A stretch of 55,487 nucleotides of DNA from Saprolegnia diclina VS20 (GCF_000281045.1 NW_008246103.1:1-55487); one strand, 5' to 3'; shown: positions 42,390 through 54,169, counted from the stretch's first letter. The notes: a model not told the origin generated them from the sequence alone. Numbers and translations: made by a program.

Positions 42390-43665
42390 ATGGCGGTCTT
42401 TGCACCCGAAATGAACCTTCCGGTGCTGCAGGCGCTTGACGTCCGCGACCACTTTGCCCATGTGCAGCGTCTGCAAGCGACGCTGTGTGCGATGCCCATG
42501 GCGCCCGATGCCGCGTCCATCCTCGCGGTACGGCGCTTCTCCCTCGAAAGAGTAGCTAACGTGGGCCATCACCAGCAGCTCTTCAGCACGCTAGCAACGA
42601 TGGAAGCCAAGTTTGCGACCTTTACGGTAGGACGCCATCATCGTCCTCATTTAGGATGTGCATTTGGTAGACGCACCGCGGCTTGCACATTGACAGCACG
42701 ACGTTTCTGCGCTGGCGTGAAAAGCTCGCTGCGGCCAACACACTCGAGCAGACGTACCTGGCGCGCATCGCGGCGCTCGAAGGCGCGCTTGACGGCCAAG
42801 CACCCAACACACCCGAGGGTCCCACCCCCGAGTGCCACGTGGCAGATGATGCAATGACCAAGCCCGCGGACGTCCCGGAGCTGCACGATCTCGTCGGTAC
42901 GACGTCGCGCGTCGATCTTTGCTGACGCTGAGGTCTAGCACAAGTCCACGCGTCGATGCGCCAGCTTGCGGAGAAGGACGATGAGATCCGATACCTCACG
43001 ACCGCACTCAAACGACCGACAACACACGAGACCAAGCCAAAGCCAACACGGTACGACCTCTACTTCCTCTTTCTGCGTGTCTCTCATCACTGGCGACTGA
43101 CAGCGCGTCCGGGACCCAAACCGACGACCCGCGACGAAGCCGAGGAAGAAAGGACACGACAGCAGACACGGACGCTCGGCTCGTCGCCGAACTCGACGCC
43201 ATTCGGCAACTCGTGGACCCGTCCGCGACGATGGACGCTGTGTGGAGCCAAGCTGTTGCCAGCGGCGCACTTGCGACCGCTGTTTCGGTCAAGCAACGTG
43301 TCGCCTCGTACGTTTCGCAGCACCGAACGCGCCGATCTTTCTTGGCAGACGACGCCCCAACACTCAAGCCGCGCATCTTGCACCCGCCGCCGCTGCAAGC
43401 GCTACCCCAAGTACAGCCGCGCAGCAAAAGTGCTTTGCGTCGTATGCCCAAGGTGCTGCCCAACCAAGTGAGTGACATCCGACCGTCGGATGACCCAAAC
43501 ATGCATCTCAACCTTGACGCGGCACTGCGCATTTCCAAGGGCCCAACCTTCCAAACGAGCCGCGAGTCGAGCAAGCAACTGTTGCATACCAGTCGTAGGA
43601 CGAGTGAGGCAATGGCCACTGGCCGCCGACATCATATTCTTATCAACACGGTGCCGTCGTTATGA
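42390..43665 (+). CDS. Unknown coiled-coil protein
   Basis: Four exons, with introns at about 42627-42670 (GTAGGA..GGTAG), 42898-42940 (GTACGA..TCTAG) and 43050-43102 (GTACGA..GACAG); about 375 aa. Starts MAVFAPEMNLPVLQALDVRD. The middle is helical (RWREKLAAANTLEQTYLARI; ASMRQLAEKDDEIRYLTTAL), followed by a basic/Thr-rich linker, another helical part (LVAELDAIRQLVDPSATMDA; VKQRVASYVSQHRTRRSFL), and a basic Ser-rich end. Unrecognised; a cytoskeletal or centrosomal role is a guess from the coiled coils. Confidence 0.6.
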
Positions 43666-46600
43666 GCGATGAAAACGTGGCGCCTTGGTCGACGGTGGCG
43701 ACGGCACGAGCGCCAGCGTTCGGCTGCGCTCGATGACCTCCTTGGCCGTCTTTGGGATCGGGTGCGGGTCGTGCACGCGTCGAAAGTCTGCACTTGGGTC
43801 ATGCTTGGTGCGCAGGGTCGAACGTTTGGGGAGGACGCCGCCCATGGGATGCTTCTCGCGCGGCTGCAGCGCCGGTAGCGTCGAGCACACGTACGTCGGT
43901 CGCGACAAGATGGCTTCTTTCGATAGCAGCGCACGGTCGCTGCCGCGGCTCGAGGTTTCGGCCACGTCTTTCGTTGGTGCCATTTCTGGCTCAACCTGGC
44001 GCAAGCTTACCGTAGCGCGCCTACACCAGGTAAATTTGGGAGGCAAAAGCTGCCGAGCGACGTACTGGAGCGCGCCGAGGTTGCGCATGTTGAGGCGGTT
44101 CGAGGCCGAAATAACGGTACGCGCCAAAGTCCGAAGCTTGGAGCTGGTCGCCACGGACGTGTCGAGCGACTGTGTCCGGTGCTTGAGGCCCTCGGTGTCG
44201 ACAAATGCGAACGCGCCTTCTTGCCCATGGCGCTAACGAAGTACACAGTGTCAGCCATTGCAGATTCATATTTTGCCCTTGCCATTTCCGGTGACTTGAT
44301 GGCGATATAGAGACACTTGTACGGCGTCTGCTGGTGGGAGCTCCTGCATTCGTTGCTTAGAACCATTTCGTACATCGACGGGCATTTGTACATAAAGATG
44401 CGCCCGACGCACTGCGAGAGCATCGCGTCCTTGGACCACGCGTTGCTCCGAATAAAGTCCTCGAGCTTCAAAGTCGTTTGCTTGGGCGTGAGCTGCGAGA
44501 TGCCGTCCCATGCCAGGATCTCGCCCTTGCTCACCTTGATGATCGTAATGAGGTCGGCAATGTCAGCGGTCGCATCGGCGGACGTTGCCGCCGTCTTGCG
44601 CGCCGACGTGAGTGCATCGGACGCGCTGCCTTTTACCGCTGAGGACGTGGCCTTGTGGTGGCTGGTCCGGCAGAACCAGACTTCGCCGGGCTTGGGCATC
44701 GAGTCGTCCGAGAACTGCGATTCGACGTGCTGCCGTGCGCTCATCGCCGATGCGATCGACCGGCTAGGAATGAACTGCTTGGTGTGCGAGTGTTTTGCAT
44801 GGATGATCTGCGGTGTCGACGAGCCATACGTGGCCGGTCGCCCGAGGTGCCACAGCTTGTGTTTCCCAAAGATTCCGACCTACAGCATTTTATATGCTTG
44901 ATGCCGCATATGGGTTGATGATACCTGGACACCATCGAGCGTCCAAAGACTCACTTCTGCCGTCGCACAGGCCACGAGGATAAACATGTCAATCTGCCGC
45001 GTGTTCTACATTCCGTGCATCAATTGCCCCACAATAGACGGGCGTATACTTCGATAAAGTCGAGGCTGAGAATACGCCCCGCGGCCACGCGCCAGTGCCC
45101 CATGTAGTCAAAATGCAGTCCCTTCTCGGCGCACGCCACACTAAGACTCCAGATCTAATACACATGTTGTTGGCCCACAGGGAATCGACGAATGGCGTTG
45201 AACCTTGATGTAGCCGGCCGCATCGCCTACATTGACGCATGAGGGGATATATAATTCATCGTGTGTCGTACCGGTGATGACGTTGTCGCCGCACCGGTCA
45301 CACGCAATCACGACGATGGCCTCGCCATTCGGGTGGTTGAGGGCCACCTGCGTAGGAGTGAGTCATATGCAAGAGTCACAGCACGCTTTTGTACGTCGTT
45401 CTTTTGGCCGGCAACGCGGTCGATGAAAAGGAGTCGTCCATCTTCGCCACCCGCGAGGATGAGCTCGAGCTTGTTGCAGTAGACCATCGCCTCGATGCTG
45501 CCCGTGCTCTGATGCAACTGCGTCACAAAGTCGCCCGAGTTGAGATTCCAAAGCAGAATCTTGCCGTCGAGACCTGCCGTCGCGAGCAAGCCCGGCGGGA
45601 TGTACACGACGCAGAGAATGTCGTCCGTGTGTCGCTTGGTGTCGTCGGCGTCGTCGCTCGGAAGGATCCACATCGGAAGCGGCTCGTCCTCGTCGTTGTC
45701 GTCGAGCCAGACGTAGATCTTGCGGTCCCACCCGACAGAGCACACGAAGCGCTGGCACATGTACTCACCCATGCCGACGCGCACGTTGCGCTCAATGTCC
45801 AAGATACACGTCACTTCGCTCTGCTGGTACTGACCATGCGCCTTGCGCGGCGTCAATTGCGCGTTGGCGCTCATCTCGTCATCAAACTGTGGGTGCAGCG
45901 GACGCTTGACGGGGCTCGGCAAGCGCGGGCTCGCCGCACTCGCTGCGTCAAAGCGGTCGGGTAGCATTGCAATGTCGCGAATGTGAGGCGGCCGCACGAG
46001 TGGTTCACGGAAGGCCTCCGAGTCGAGCACCGCCTTTTCTTGTTTGAGAAACTGCTTGACGAGCGCGCCGTTGCTAGGATGATCCATCGTATTCCACAAC
46101 TGCGCATTGATTCGGATAGCGTACCTAAAGTTCCACATGTTGATTTGTGCGCCGTCGTGGCTGCCAGTGATGAGCCGCCGGCCCGCGCAATCGAACGTCA
46201 TGGCCGTGATTGGACTCGCGCCGTGCGCGTTGCTAAACGTACTGATCTCTTCGCCCGTCTCGGCCTAGATAAGGAATAAGAATTGAAGTGGATACGTTGG
46301 TGTACACTCCACGTGCGCACGACGCCGTCGTCGCTCATTTCGGCCGTGAGCACTTGGTTGAAAACGGCGTTGTAGCACGCGATGCACATGTTCTTTTTCT
46401 GGTTCGCTTCAGCTTCTTCGGACGACATGAAGCGCAGCGGCCAGCGCGCGAGGTGGGTCGTCGCGCTGATCAAGCCCGGCGATTTGCGGTCAAAAAGCAG
46501 CGCTGAAATACGGTTGTCCGCGCCGCCCGTGGACCTATATCATTTTCTGTGAGTGTAGGTCGAAGAGCGGAACAACTTGTTGCGGTCTACAAAGCTCTGG

Positions 46601-48207
46601 AGACACCGGTGGTTGCGAATGTCCCACACTTTGAAGACATTGTCGGACGAGACCGAAATGATCTGAAAATTGTCGTCGTCGACCGCAAGGTGCAACACCG
46701 ACGCCATGTGCCCCTGCGCCACACCATTGATAACCCAGTTAAGCTCTGCAAAGCGAACCTTGAGGGTTGCGGAGGCTCGCTGCGACGAGTACGGGTTCCA
46801 TATCGAAATGTCTCGCTCCATACCACAGCTACGTGCAATGATTCGGTTGGTCTCGTACGTACATTAGACTGAGATAGAGAGATGTGTACCTGGCAATGAA
46901 GCGAGAGCTCGACGACCAAACGAGGTCAAAGACGCCTTTTTTGTGGCGTGTAAACTCAAACTTGGGCACCATGCGCTCAATGTCAATGATCTAACGCGCG
47001 TTTGAGCAACGAATTCTTGCTTGCAGCGTACCGAAATGTTGGTGTCGAGCGACGTCGCAACGATCGCGCGCATGTCGTGGACCCACTTGACACGAGTGAT
47101 CCAGTCGCTACATACAAGGTGCTCCCACGAATTTATCAATCATTTGTCGATTGTACGTGTGTTTTTTGTATTTGGTGCGAGTGCTAAAGCCGTGTGTCTC
47201 GACCGCGTGGCTGCCAGGTCGACCGTCGCAGGACGACCATTGATTCGACGTCACCATGACCTGCCGTTCAATGAACCAGAGAGCGATTACGACGCAGCGT
47301 ACGGTGATGCCACCGGTATCGTCGCCAACGACAAGGGCTTCGCGCTCGTCACTTGGCTTCTCGACATACTCCATGCAGAGCGGGATGCACTGCTTCTTTG
47401 AGTACTCGGCAATCTCGCCAATCGGCTGCCCCGTCGACATGTCGTAGAAGGCCAGCGTTCGATTCATGCTCGAGACGACAAGGCGGTTCGAGCGCTTCAT
47501 GTGGCAGCAGTCGCTGATCCAGTTGCGGCCGGTCGCAATCGTGCTCTATTTTTTTGCCGCAAATATTTCATTCCGGCAAAGCTACCTGGTACGCGAGCGT
47601 GTTGGCATTCCACGTACGGACGGTGCCATCGCGACTGGCCGTCACGTACAAATGCGGCTTGTCCAGACCCACAATGCGCGTAATGATATCGCGGTGGTTG
47701 TTCACGGGGCGAACGGCCGACGTGTCGGCGTCGCCAGTCTCGGCCGTCTATGAAAATACTTGTACCCTTTTGAATATATCTGCAGTGGACGACCTTTTCG
47801 GGCTGCGTCGTGACGTATCGGCAACTCATGTCGTCGCCCAGCTGAGCTTGTGTGCTGTCGCTGCCACTGAGAAACATGTACTACCCGAGGGGAATATAAA
47901 GTCGAAAACATGGTCTGGAGCGAGAATCCTACGTTGGTGAATTCGTCCCAGCTCACAGTGCCATCGCTGTTGGCATCGATCTTCTGGAACCTACGCAACG
48001 ATCAGACGACGGTCGTTGAATGAGCGCCGACAGGTCGGTCAGCTGCGTCTCGCTCAGCGTCGAGTCGATCGTCTCGCGGAAGAGGTGGACGAACTCGACT
48101 TCGCAGAGGTCACCGTCTGCAAACTTTTCCTTGAGCGAGTGGAGCTGCTCGACGCCAATCTCATCGCGCGAGAAGACCGACGCTTGCTTGCGCCCGCCCT
48201 TGGGCAT
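43660..48207 (-). CDS. EF-hand and WD40 repeat protein, WDR49-type
   Basis: Large gene with about 14 short introns, about 1250-1300 aa. Starts MPKGGRKQASVFSRDEIGVE. An EF-hand-like helix pair follows, with the Ca2+ loop DANSDGTVSWDE. Many WD repeats come next: YQKGTSIFI region, LVVSSMNRTLAFYDMSTGQ, DDNFQIISVSSDNVFKVWDI, FNQVLTAEMSDDGVVRTWSV, GRRLITGSHDGAQINMWNF, LLATAGLDGKILLWNLNSG, YIKIWSLSVACAEKGLHFDY, LVACATAEVSLWTLDGVQVG. This EF-hand-plus-WD layout and the final FGKHKLWHL segment match WDR49/WDR64 proteins found in ciliated organisms. The C-terminal 400 residues (from about 44900 down) are unrecognised but splice in frame. Exon ends near 44280-44480 are my inference. Confidence 0.75.
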
Positions 48208-48778
48208 GCTTCAACTTCCACAAGTAAGAAGTGCCCTTTCAGCGTCCAATCAGATTGCACCAAAACACCTGGTACGTCAACATCGCCCTCGCTTATCCGG
48301 AATCGGCACCATGGCCTCGCTCGCATGTCGACCACGACGTCGATACATGTGCACCATGTCGTAGAGTACTAGAGTAGCGTCGTTGTACTTTACGTTGAGC
48401 GATGCAAGCGGCCACGAGCCACGACGCCTTTTTCGGTGCCGGGCTCTTTGCAGCCACGCTCGCATCAAGCAAGCTGGATCCGGATAATCGATTCCAGGAC
48501 ACGATTTGACAATGGGGCGGTCGTGAGAAGACGTACAATTGTACATACCGGTACCAGAGCATGGAGACTCCAACTACGCGAGCCTCGCGGTGCTCTTACA
48601 GCCGAGGTACAAGCTGAGAGCGCGCCAAAAGCTAGCCAATGGTCTAATTACTAGCGTTTGCGCCACGTCTCTCGTTGTATCCGCGACGAAATTCTTCTTT
48701 TTAGCCAATCATATTGTCGTAATCCAGTGTCCTGGCCAATCAACGCGCATTCGACATTTCGATCGCCAACACTCAAGC
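48208..48778. other. Divergent intergenic region
   Basis: About 570 bases between the WDR49-like start (minus) and the sphingosine kinase start (plus). CCAAT words occur (tccaatcag at 48244-48252, gccaatca twice at about 48703-48742). No gene seen. Confidence 0.45.
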
Positions 48779-50394
48779 ATGATCTCGACGACGGCGTTCG
48801 TCTTTGCCCGCCACGATGCGACGGTCTCGGCAGCGCGCGACACGCTCACGATCGCGGTGGCGAAGAAGCCCAAAATGGACGAAGCCTTTGCATGGGCGGA
48901 CGTGCTCGGGGCCTCGGCCTTTGCCCGCGACACGACGACCGGCCTCGTCATTCACGTCTTTGCCAAGCACAAGAATGGCAAGCGCAAGCTGCGCGAGGTC
49001 GAGCTCACTGCGAGTGGCAGTAGCCAGCAAGACATTGACAAGTGGCTCTGCGTGATCCGGTACTTTGCATGCCCGACGCGCCATGCTGACGAGCCGCTGG
49101 CAACGCTTGACGTCATCGTGCAGGCGGCGCCCAAGCAACGTGTAGGCGCTTGCTGCTGGCACCAAGTCGCTTCATGATCTACTCTGTAGCGCTTTCTCGC
49201 TCTCGTCAATCCCGTCGGTGGCTCTGGTATCGTTCATCTCACGGTTGGTACTTGTCTGATATGGAGTAGGCAAGGGCGAAAAGATTTACGAAAAGGTCGC
49301 ACCGCTCTTCATGCACGCCAACATCCACTTGGAAAAGTTGGTCACAGAGCGCTTCGAGCAGGCCATCGAGATTGCCGCCGAGCTCGATCTCGCTGCGTAC
49401 GACGGCGTCGTCCTCGTCGGTGGCGACGGCGCACCGTACGAAGGTAGCGCAATCGGACTGCAGTTGGATGAGCTCATCCTGGTATGCAGTGATTCAAGGC
49501 TTTATGCGCCGACAGGACTGGGCCAAAGCCATCAAGTTCCCGTTCGGGATCATCCCTGCTGGCTCGGGTAACGGTCTCGCGGGCACCATGGCGCACGCAG
49601 CCGGCGAGCGCTGCAACCCGGAGACGAGCGCGTTCATGGTCATCAAGGGTCGCCCACTGCCCCTCGACATTGCGTCGCTGCGTACGCCCCCGTCAAAACT
49701 GCGATCGCTTATTGTATCGGGCGTAGGCAATGAGGCGAGTACGACATACATTTTTCTCTCGTTGTCGTGGGCGTTCATGGCCGAAGTGGACTTTGACTCT
49801 GAAAAGTACCGGTACCTCGGCGGCCAGCGCTTTGCCGTCTCGGCGATCGCCAAGATCTTTACCAACAAGGGCTGGACGGGCAAGTTTTCGTATGCGCCGG
49901 CCACACCCGAGGACGTGCCCATGTACTGGGACACGGACGCTACGCCGGGCGACGCGCCCCGGCTTTCGCTCCTGCCAGCGATCGGCGACCCGCTTCCGAG
50001 TGACTGGACGAGCACGGAAGGAGTCTTTAGCCTCTTTTGGGCCATGAACGTGACCCACGCCGGCCAAGACGCCCACGTCGCGCCCATGGCGGACCTCTGC
50101 GATGGCCACATGCACGTCGTTCTCATGGAAGGAAGCGCTTCCTTGGGCGACTATGCCAGCGTCATGCTCAACATTGACAATGGCGAGCACGTCCAAAAGC
50201 CGTGTGTCAAGGTCGTCACGACCCGGTACGGTAACGCCGCGTGATATGTGATGGCTCAGTGAATCTGTAGCGCGTTCCAGTTGGAGACGCCTGACCACGA
50301 CGTCCTCTCGGCCGACGGTGAGCGCTACGGCGGCGGCGTCTGCCAGGTTGAAGTGCACCGCGGCCTGGCACGTGTCCTGGGCTTCCTCGCTTGA
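48779..50394 (+). CDS. Sphingosine kinase
   Basis: About five exons, about 465 aa. An N-terminal PH-like region (MISTTAFVFARHDATV to CVIRYFACPTRH) precedes the DAG-kinase catalytic fold: FLALVNPVGGSGKGEKIYE, VLVGGDGAPYE...GFMRRQDW, FPFGIIPAGSGNGLAGTM, WAFMAEVDFDSEKYRYLGG, and the final RAFQLETP...DGERYGGG. It phosphorylates sphingoid bases to sphingoid-1-phosphate at membranes. The last exon is restored by removing GTACGG..TGTAG (about 50225-50272). With the intron I infer at about 49442-49497, the ATP-loop motif GDGxxxE is followed directly by GFMRRQDW, about three residues shorter than usual. The start at 48779 is the first good Met. Confidence 0.87.
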
Positions 50395-50562
50395 GGCTGG
50401 TGGAGGACCATCCGGCGATGCCATTGGTGGTTTTATTAATGCATGCTATTTTTTTTACCGGGAAAGCTGTTGGATGCAAATATCATGTATTTTTTAAATT
50501 AATGTGGTGTTTTGGGACCAAGACGAAGGAATATCGTTTTTTCGTTGCCGACGACACGAAGG

Positions 50563-52268
50563 ATGGAGACCCGGCGTCGCGCCCTCGCGGTCTTGGCGAT
50601 GGCCTTGGTCGCGCTTTCGACCAGCGTCCATGGCCTTGGCTCCACCGACGGCTCGAGCATCAGCATCTTGGACATCACGCCGCCGCCCGCGCAGCCGATC
50701 GGAACGCACGTCGTGCCGCCGAGCAACCACACAGCCGTCGACGACGTCGCCTCGCCGAGCCCCAACACGACCGAGGTGCATGCGGAGAAGGATGGCATGG
50801 GCGACGAGCCACCGGAACCAGAGGTCGTAGACGTGGCGTCCGACAAACCAACGACGCTACCTGGTAATGCAGAGCGACAAAAGCCCGTGGTCCCCGCGGG
50901 AGTCGACAGCATCAGCACGAGTGCTCCAACAACCGAGTCCACAGAGGTCCCTACGCCGATTCCGTCCACCTCGAACGATGCACTGCAGCATCCGAAAGCG
51001 ATCAAGAACACGGAGCCTGCGACTCTTGCTCCGACGGGGAGCGAAGACAGCGCCGAGGTTACGGCCAACGGGACGGCAAGCTCCAAAACAACCGCACCGT
51101 CAGCTACGTCCAGCTCGAGCAAGCCAGCTCTCGAAACAAAAACGTCTGCGCCAATGACGACGCCCGCGCCTACGACTCCGAAGGAGACCACGCTTACCAC
51201 CGAGGCTCCAACGACACTCGCGCCTACGACAGAAGCGCCGACAACACCCGCACCTACGACGACGCAAATTGCAGCAACCAATGCGCCCACGACGGCGTCC
51301 TCCAAGGCAACGAGTCGTCCGGCGCTGCGGACTGCGGCGCCCATTGGTAAGGCGACCGTGGACGGCGGCGACGGTCTCGAGCAAGGCGATACGACCGAGC
51401 CCGCGGGGGTTCTCGAAGGCGATGAAAACACTGTCGTCGTCAACAGCGATGCGCGCCCGAGCAACAACAAGAACCGCGCGATCAAGCCGACGATGATGTA
51501 CGCGACGATTGGCTTTTTCGGCTTTGGCGTGCTCTGCGTCTTTTTGATTCTGCGCCGCCGCCGCGCACCGACCTCGTCGTCGCCCCGCCACCATCGACCG
51601 GCAGCGCCAGCCTCGGGCACGTCGGGCACGTACGCCAAGTACGTTAACCTCATATACTCCGTCACTATCTCATGCTGCGCATTGTAGGCTCTCCAATCCG
51701 CACGACCCGTATGACGACGTCGATGACATGGACTGGGACGAGGAGTCGTGGGATGACGCGGCGCCATCGACGCCCCGACGCCGTTTGTCGCCGGACGCGC
51801 ACAACCCGTTCTCGCGCGGCCGACCGGACCCAAGCCCGCCCATGACGCCGCTCTCGGCGCCAGTCATGGAGACGACCACGAGTGTGCCTGTGATTCCTGT
51901 GATCCCGCCGCCCGCGCCGACGCTCGCCCAGCCCATTAACCCGTTTGCTGTGAAGCACGACGTCTTTAGCGTACTTTAAACAACGACGTTGGCGCCGTCT
52001 GACGCGAGGTAATAGGAGTTTGGTATGGTGCCCCAAGTGACCACGGCGACCAAGACGCCACCGACGTCCTCGTCGCCACCCAAGTCGGCGTTGCCGCACA
52101 GCTCGCCACCCAAGCCGACGACGACGGCACCCGCGACTAACTTATTTGCGATGGAGATGGACGACCACGTACGCCAACTTGCCGATCGCATCAACGTCAT
52201 CACCTCTTATCCTCATCGCATGCTAGGCCGATGCGTCGGGCTGGGACGACGACGAGTGGGCCAACTAA
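50563..52268 (+). CDS. Mucin-like type I membrane protein with endocytic-type tail
   Basis: Four exons; introns at about 51638-51693 (GTACGT..TTGTAG), 51973-52017 (GTACTT..AATAG) and 52170-52227 (GTACGC..GCTAG); about 515 aa. The signal peptide is METRRRALAVLAMALVALST (METRRR start chosen over one 17 codons upstream). The ectodomain is Thr/Pro/Ser/Ala-rich with APTTxAPTT repeats, a likely O-glycosylated stalk, plus NHT and NTT N-glycosylation sites. The transmembrane helix is MMYATIGFFGFGVLCVFLIL followed by RRRR. The cytoplasmic tail has DMDWDEESWDD, two NPF motifs (HNPFSRG, INPFAVK; EH-domain ligands) and ends ASGWDDDEWAN. Likely a cell-surface or endosomal cargo protein; family unknown. 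Confidence 0.72.
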
Positions 52269-52666
52269 CACAACACACATCTTCCGATACAGCAGCGCGA
52301 GACTAGTTAAACCAGACGCTTACGACCCGATCGCGTGTTAAGTAATAGATTGTGTAGCCATTTGGCTTCGTTTTGTACTTCCGGAGCTTGCCCGCTGGAG
52401 CGCCCGAAGATCGCTTTCATTTCAAGATTGGCCACAGCTAGCAGAAGCAATGGCCTGGGTGAAGCAGGAGCCGCGCAAGTCGACGAGTGTGAAGGTGCCT
52501 CGGGAGTAAGCTTGCTTTCGACTGCATGCTCATCAGCTTGACATTCATTCGTGTGGTGGCGTGCCACGTCATACCTCTATACTGAATACATTGACTTTAA
52601 GAGGTGACTTGCGTCAGGCGAGCCGAGCACTGGCCTTTCCCGTACAGATTCGTCGACGTGATAAGA
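52269..52666. other. Intergenic region containing a histone-tail fragment
   Basis: About 400 bases between two plus-strand genes. Contains the truncated H3-like copy at 52437-52509, listed separately. The rest is unremarkable. Confidence 0.5.
52437..52509 (+). pseudogene. Truncated copy of the H3-like gene's 5' end
   Basis: The ATG at 52450 opens 19 codons, MAWVKQEPRKSTSVKVPRE, then TAA. The same peptide starts the H3-like gene at 32221 (minus), with only R3 to W and M4 to V changed. About 70 bases from 13 bases before the ATG to the GAG codon match with about five differences; homology stops abruptly at both ends. No histone core follows before the next gene at 52667. The GAGTAAGC at the break could also serve as a splice donor, but no matching downstream exon is seen. 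Confidence 0.8.
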
Positions 52667-54169
52667 ATGGCAGCACGAACCCAGCGCGCCCGAGCGACCC
52701 ACGTCGGTGTCTTGCAGCCCGATATCACCGAGACGATCGCACGCCTGCTGCCGGGGCCCGACGCCTTTGCCGCGTTCGTGGCAGCGCTGCCGGCGTGGGC
52801 CAAGACCCCGCTGCTGGCGTCCATCGCACGTCTCTTGGTCGCACCAAGCATGGCGGTGGCGTGGCCGACGATCACTGTGCTTAGCCCTCAGCTCGATAGC
52901 GCGACAATTGAAGACCTTGTCGCTGCCGCCACGCTGGGACCATGCAGCATTGTGATTGGCTACACGATCGAAACACACGACGACTTGGCGGTCGTCGCCG
53001 ACGTCGCGTCAAGCATTACCTCGCTCAAGTTCGACTTGGATGGCACCAGCAAAACGACATTGCGCTTCTTCCGCTCGACGATTGCCTCGTGCACGCACCT
53101 CGCGAGCCTCGAGCTCAAGGATTCGACCTGGGGCGAGGCCCTTCGCACACTCAAAGGTGTCTTCTTTAAGCTTGAGCACCTCACGTCGCTCGCACTCCTG
53201 AACAGTAGTGGCGATGGTGATGTCGAGCTCTCGACCGGTTTTTGCGAGCGCCTCGTCCATTGGCTCCAGACGAGACCTGTCGTGTCCTTGAAAATGTATG
53301 CCGTCCACTTCGCCGACGCGCCAGACTCGCCTCTTTGTCTCGTGCTCTACGACGCGATTTCTTCGAGCACGACGCTCGCGCTCGACTGCGTGAATATCTT
53401 GGAGCACTCGTTCATGCACCAGCGGCCGCTTCCCGTGCACTTGACGTCGCTCGAGTGGGATCCGAGTGACTTTGATAACGCGTACCAGAGCTGGTACGAC
53501 TTTCAAGGCGCGCTCGAAGACGGTCCGCAGCTGACGCACTTGAGCTGCAAGAATTTCGTCAAATTGCTCGACGACGACGACGACGAGATTCCGCGCGTGC
53601 TCCAAGGCCTCTCGTCGCTCGCGATCCACTGTAAAGCAACCAGCTACGAGGTTCTGAATGCCCTCAAGACCATGTCCAACCTCACGGCGCTGGTCCTCCA
53701 GGACATCGGCTTTAAAGGCGAGGTGATGCGCGATTTCGTCGGGGTGCTTCGAAAGCTCCCTTACCTCGAGGTGCTCAAGTTCCCCGGCGACTTCAAGCAG
53801 GTCAAGGACGGGGACGCGATGTCGACGACAGACGTGGTTCATCTCCTGCAGCACGTTCCCCGCTTTGCTTGCCTTGCGCATCTCGATGTCGCCGACCACA
53901 AACTCGACATGACGAGCATTCTCGGTCTGCTGCCGACACTCAATGCGGCGGCCAAACGTCTGCAGAAGATCCGACTGCAAAGCCGCTGGCAGCAAGGAGA
54001 CGTGGAAGCGTTTGTCGCGGCCGTCGGTCAGCTGCTCGACCGCCATTTTGCGATTGTTTTTGACCCGCGCGTGGTCGATGCGGCAACCAATGCCCACCAC
54101 AAGCTTTTGATCGAAAAGAGCGGCCTTGCGCCACGCAGAGGCGTCGCCAAGTGCATTGTGTACGTTTAA
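52667..54169 (+). CDS. F-box/LRR-like leucine-rich protein
   Basis: 500 aa, no intron. Start MAARTQRARATHVGVLQPDI; the in-frame ATG at 52604 would add 21 residues. The N-terminus (LQPDITETIARLLPGPDAFA AFVAAL) resembles the degenerate F-box of Saprolegniales leucine-rich proteins. The rest alternates strand-turn-helix units with LxxLxL spacing: ITSLKFDLDG, CTHLASLELKD, LEHLTSLALLN, VVSLKMYAVHF, LTHLSCKNF, MSNLTALVLQDIGF, LPYLEVLKFPGDF, LAHLDVADHKLDM. Predicted to present substrates to an SCF-type ubiquitin ligase or simply to bind protein. An opposite-strand open frame of 438 codons is a shadow. Confidence 0.75.
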   Translation: MAARTQRARATHVGVLQPDITETIARLLPGPDAFAAFVAALPAWAKTPLLASIARLLVAPSMAVAWPTITVLSPQLDSATIEDLVAAATLGPCSIVIGYTIETHDDLAVVADVASSITSLKFDLDGTSKTTLRFFRSTIASCTHLASLELKDSTWGEALRTLKGVFFKLEHLTSLALLNSSGDGDVELSTGFCERLVHWLQTRPVVSLKMYAVHFADAPDSPLCLVLYDAISSSTTLALDCVNILEHSFMHQRPLPVHLTSLEWDPSDFDNAYQSWYDFQGALEDGPQLTHLSCKNFVKLLDDDDDEIPRVLQGLSSLAIHCKATSYEVLNALKTMSNLTALVLQDIGFKGEVMRDFVGVLRKLPYLEVLKFPGDFKQVKDGDAMSTTDVVHLLQHVPRFACLAHLDVADHKLDMTSILGLLPTLNAAAKRLQKIRLQSRWQQGDVEAFVAAVGQLLDRHFAIVFDPRVVDAATNAHHKLLIEKSGLAPRRGVAKCIVYV

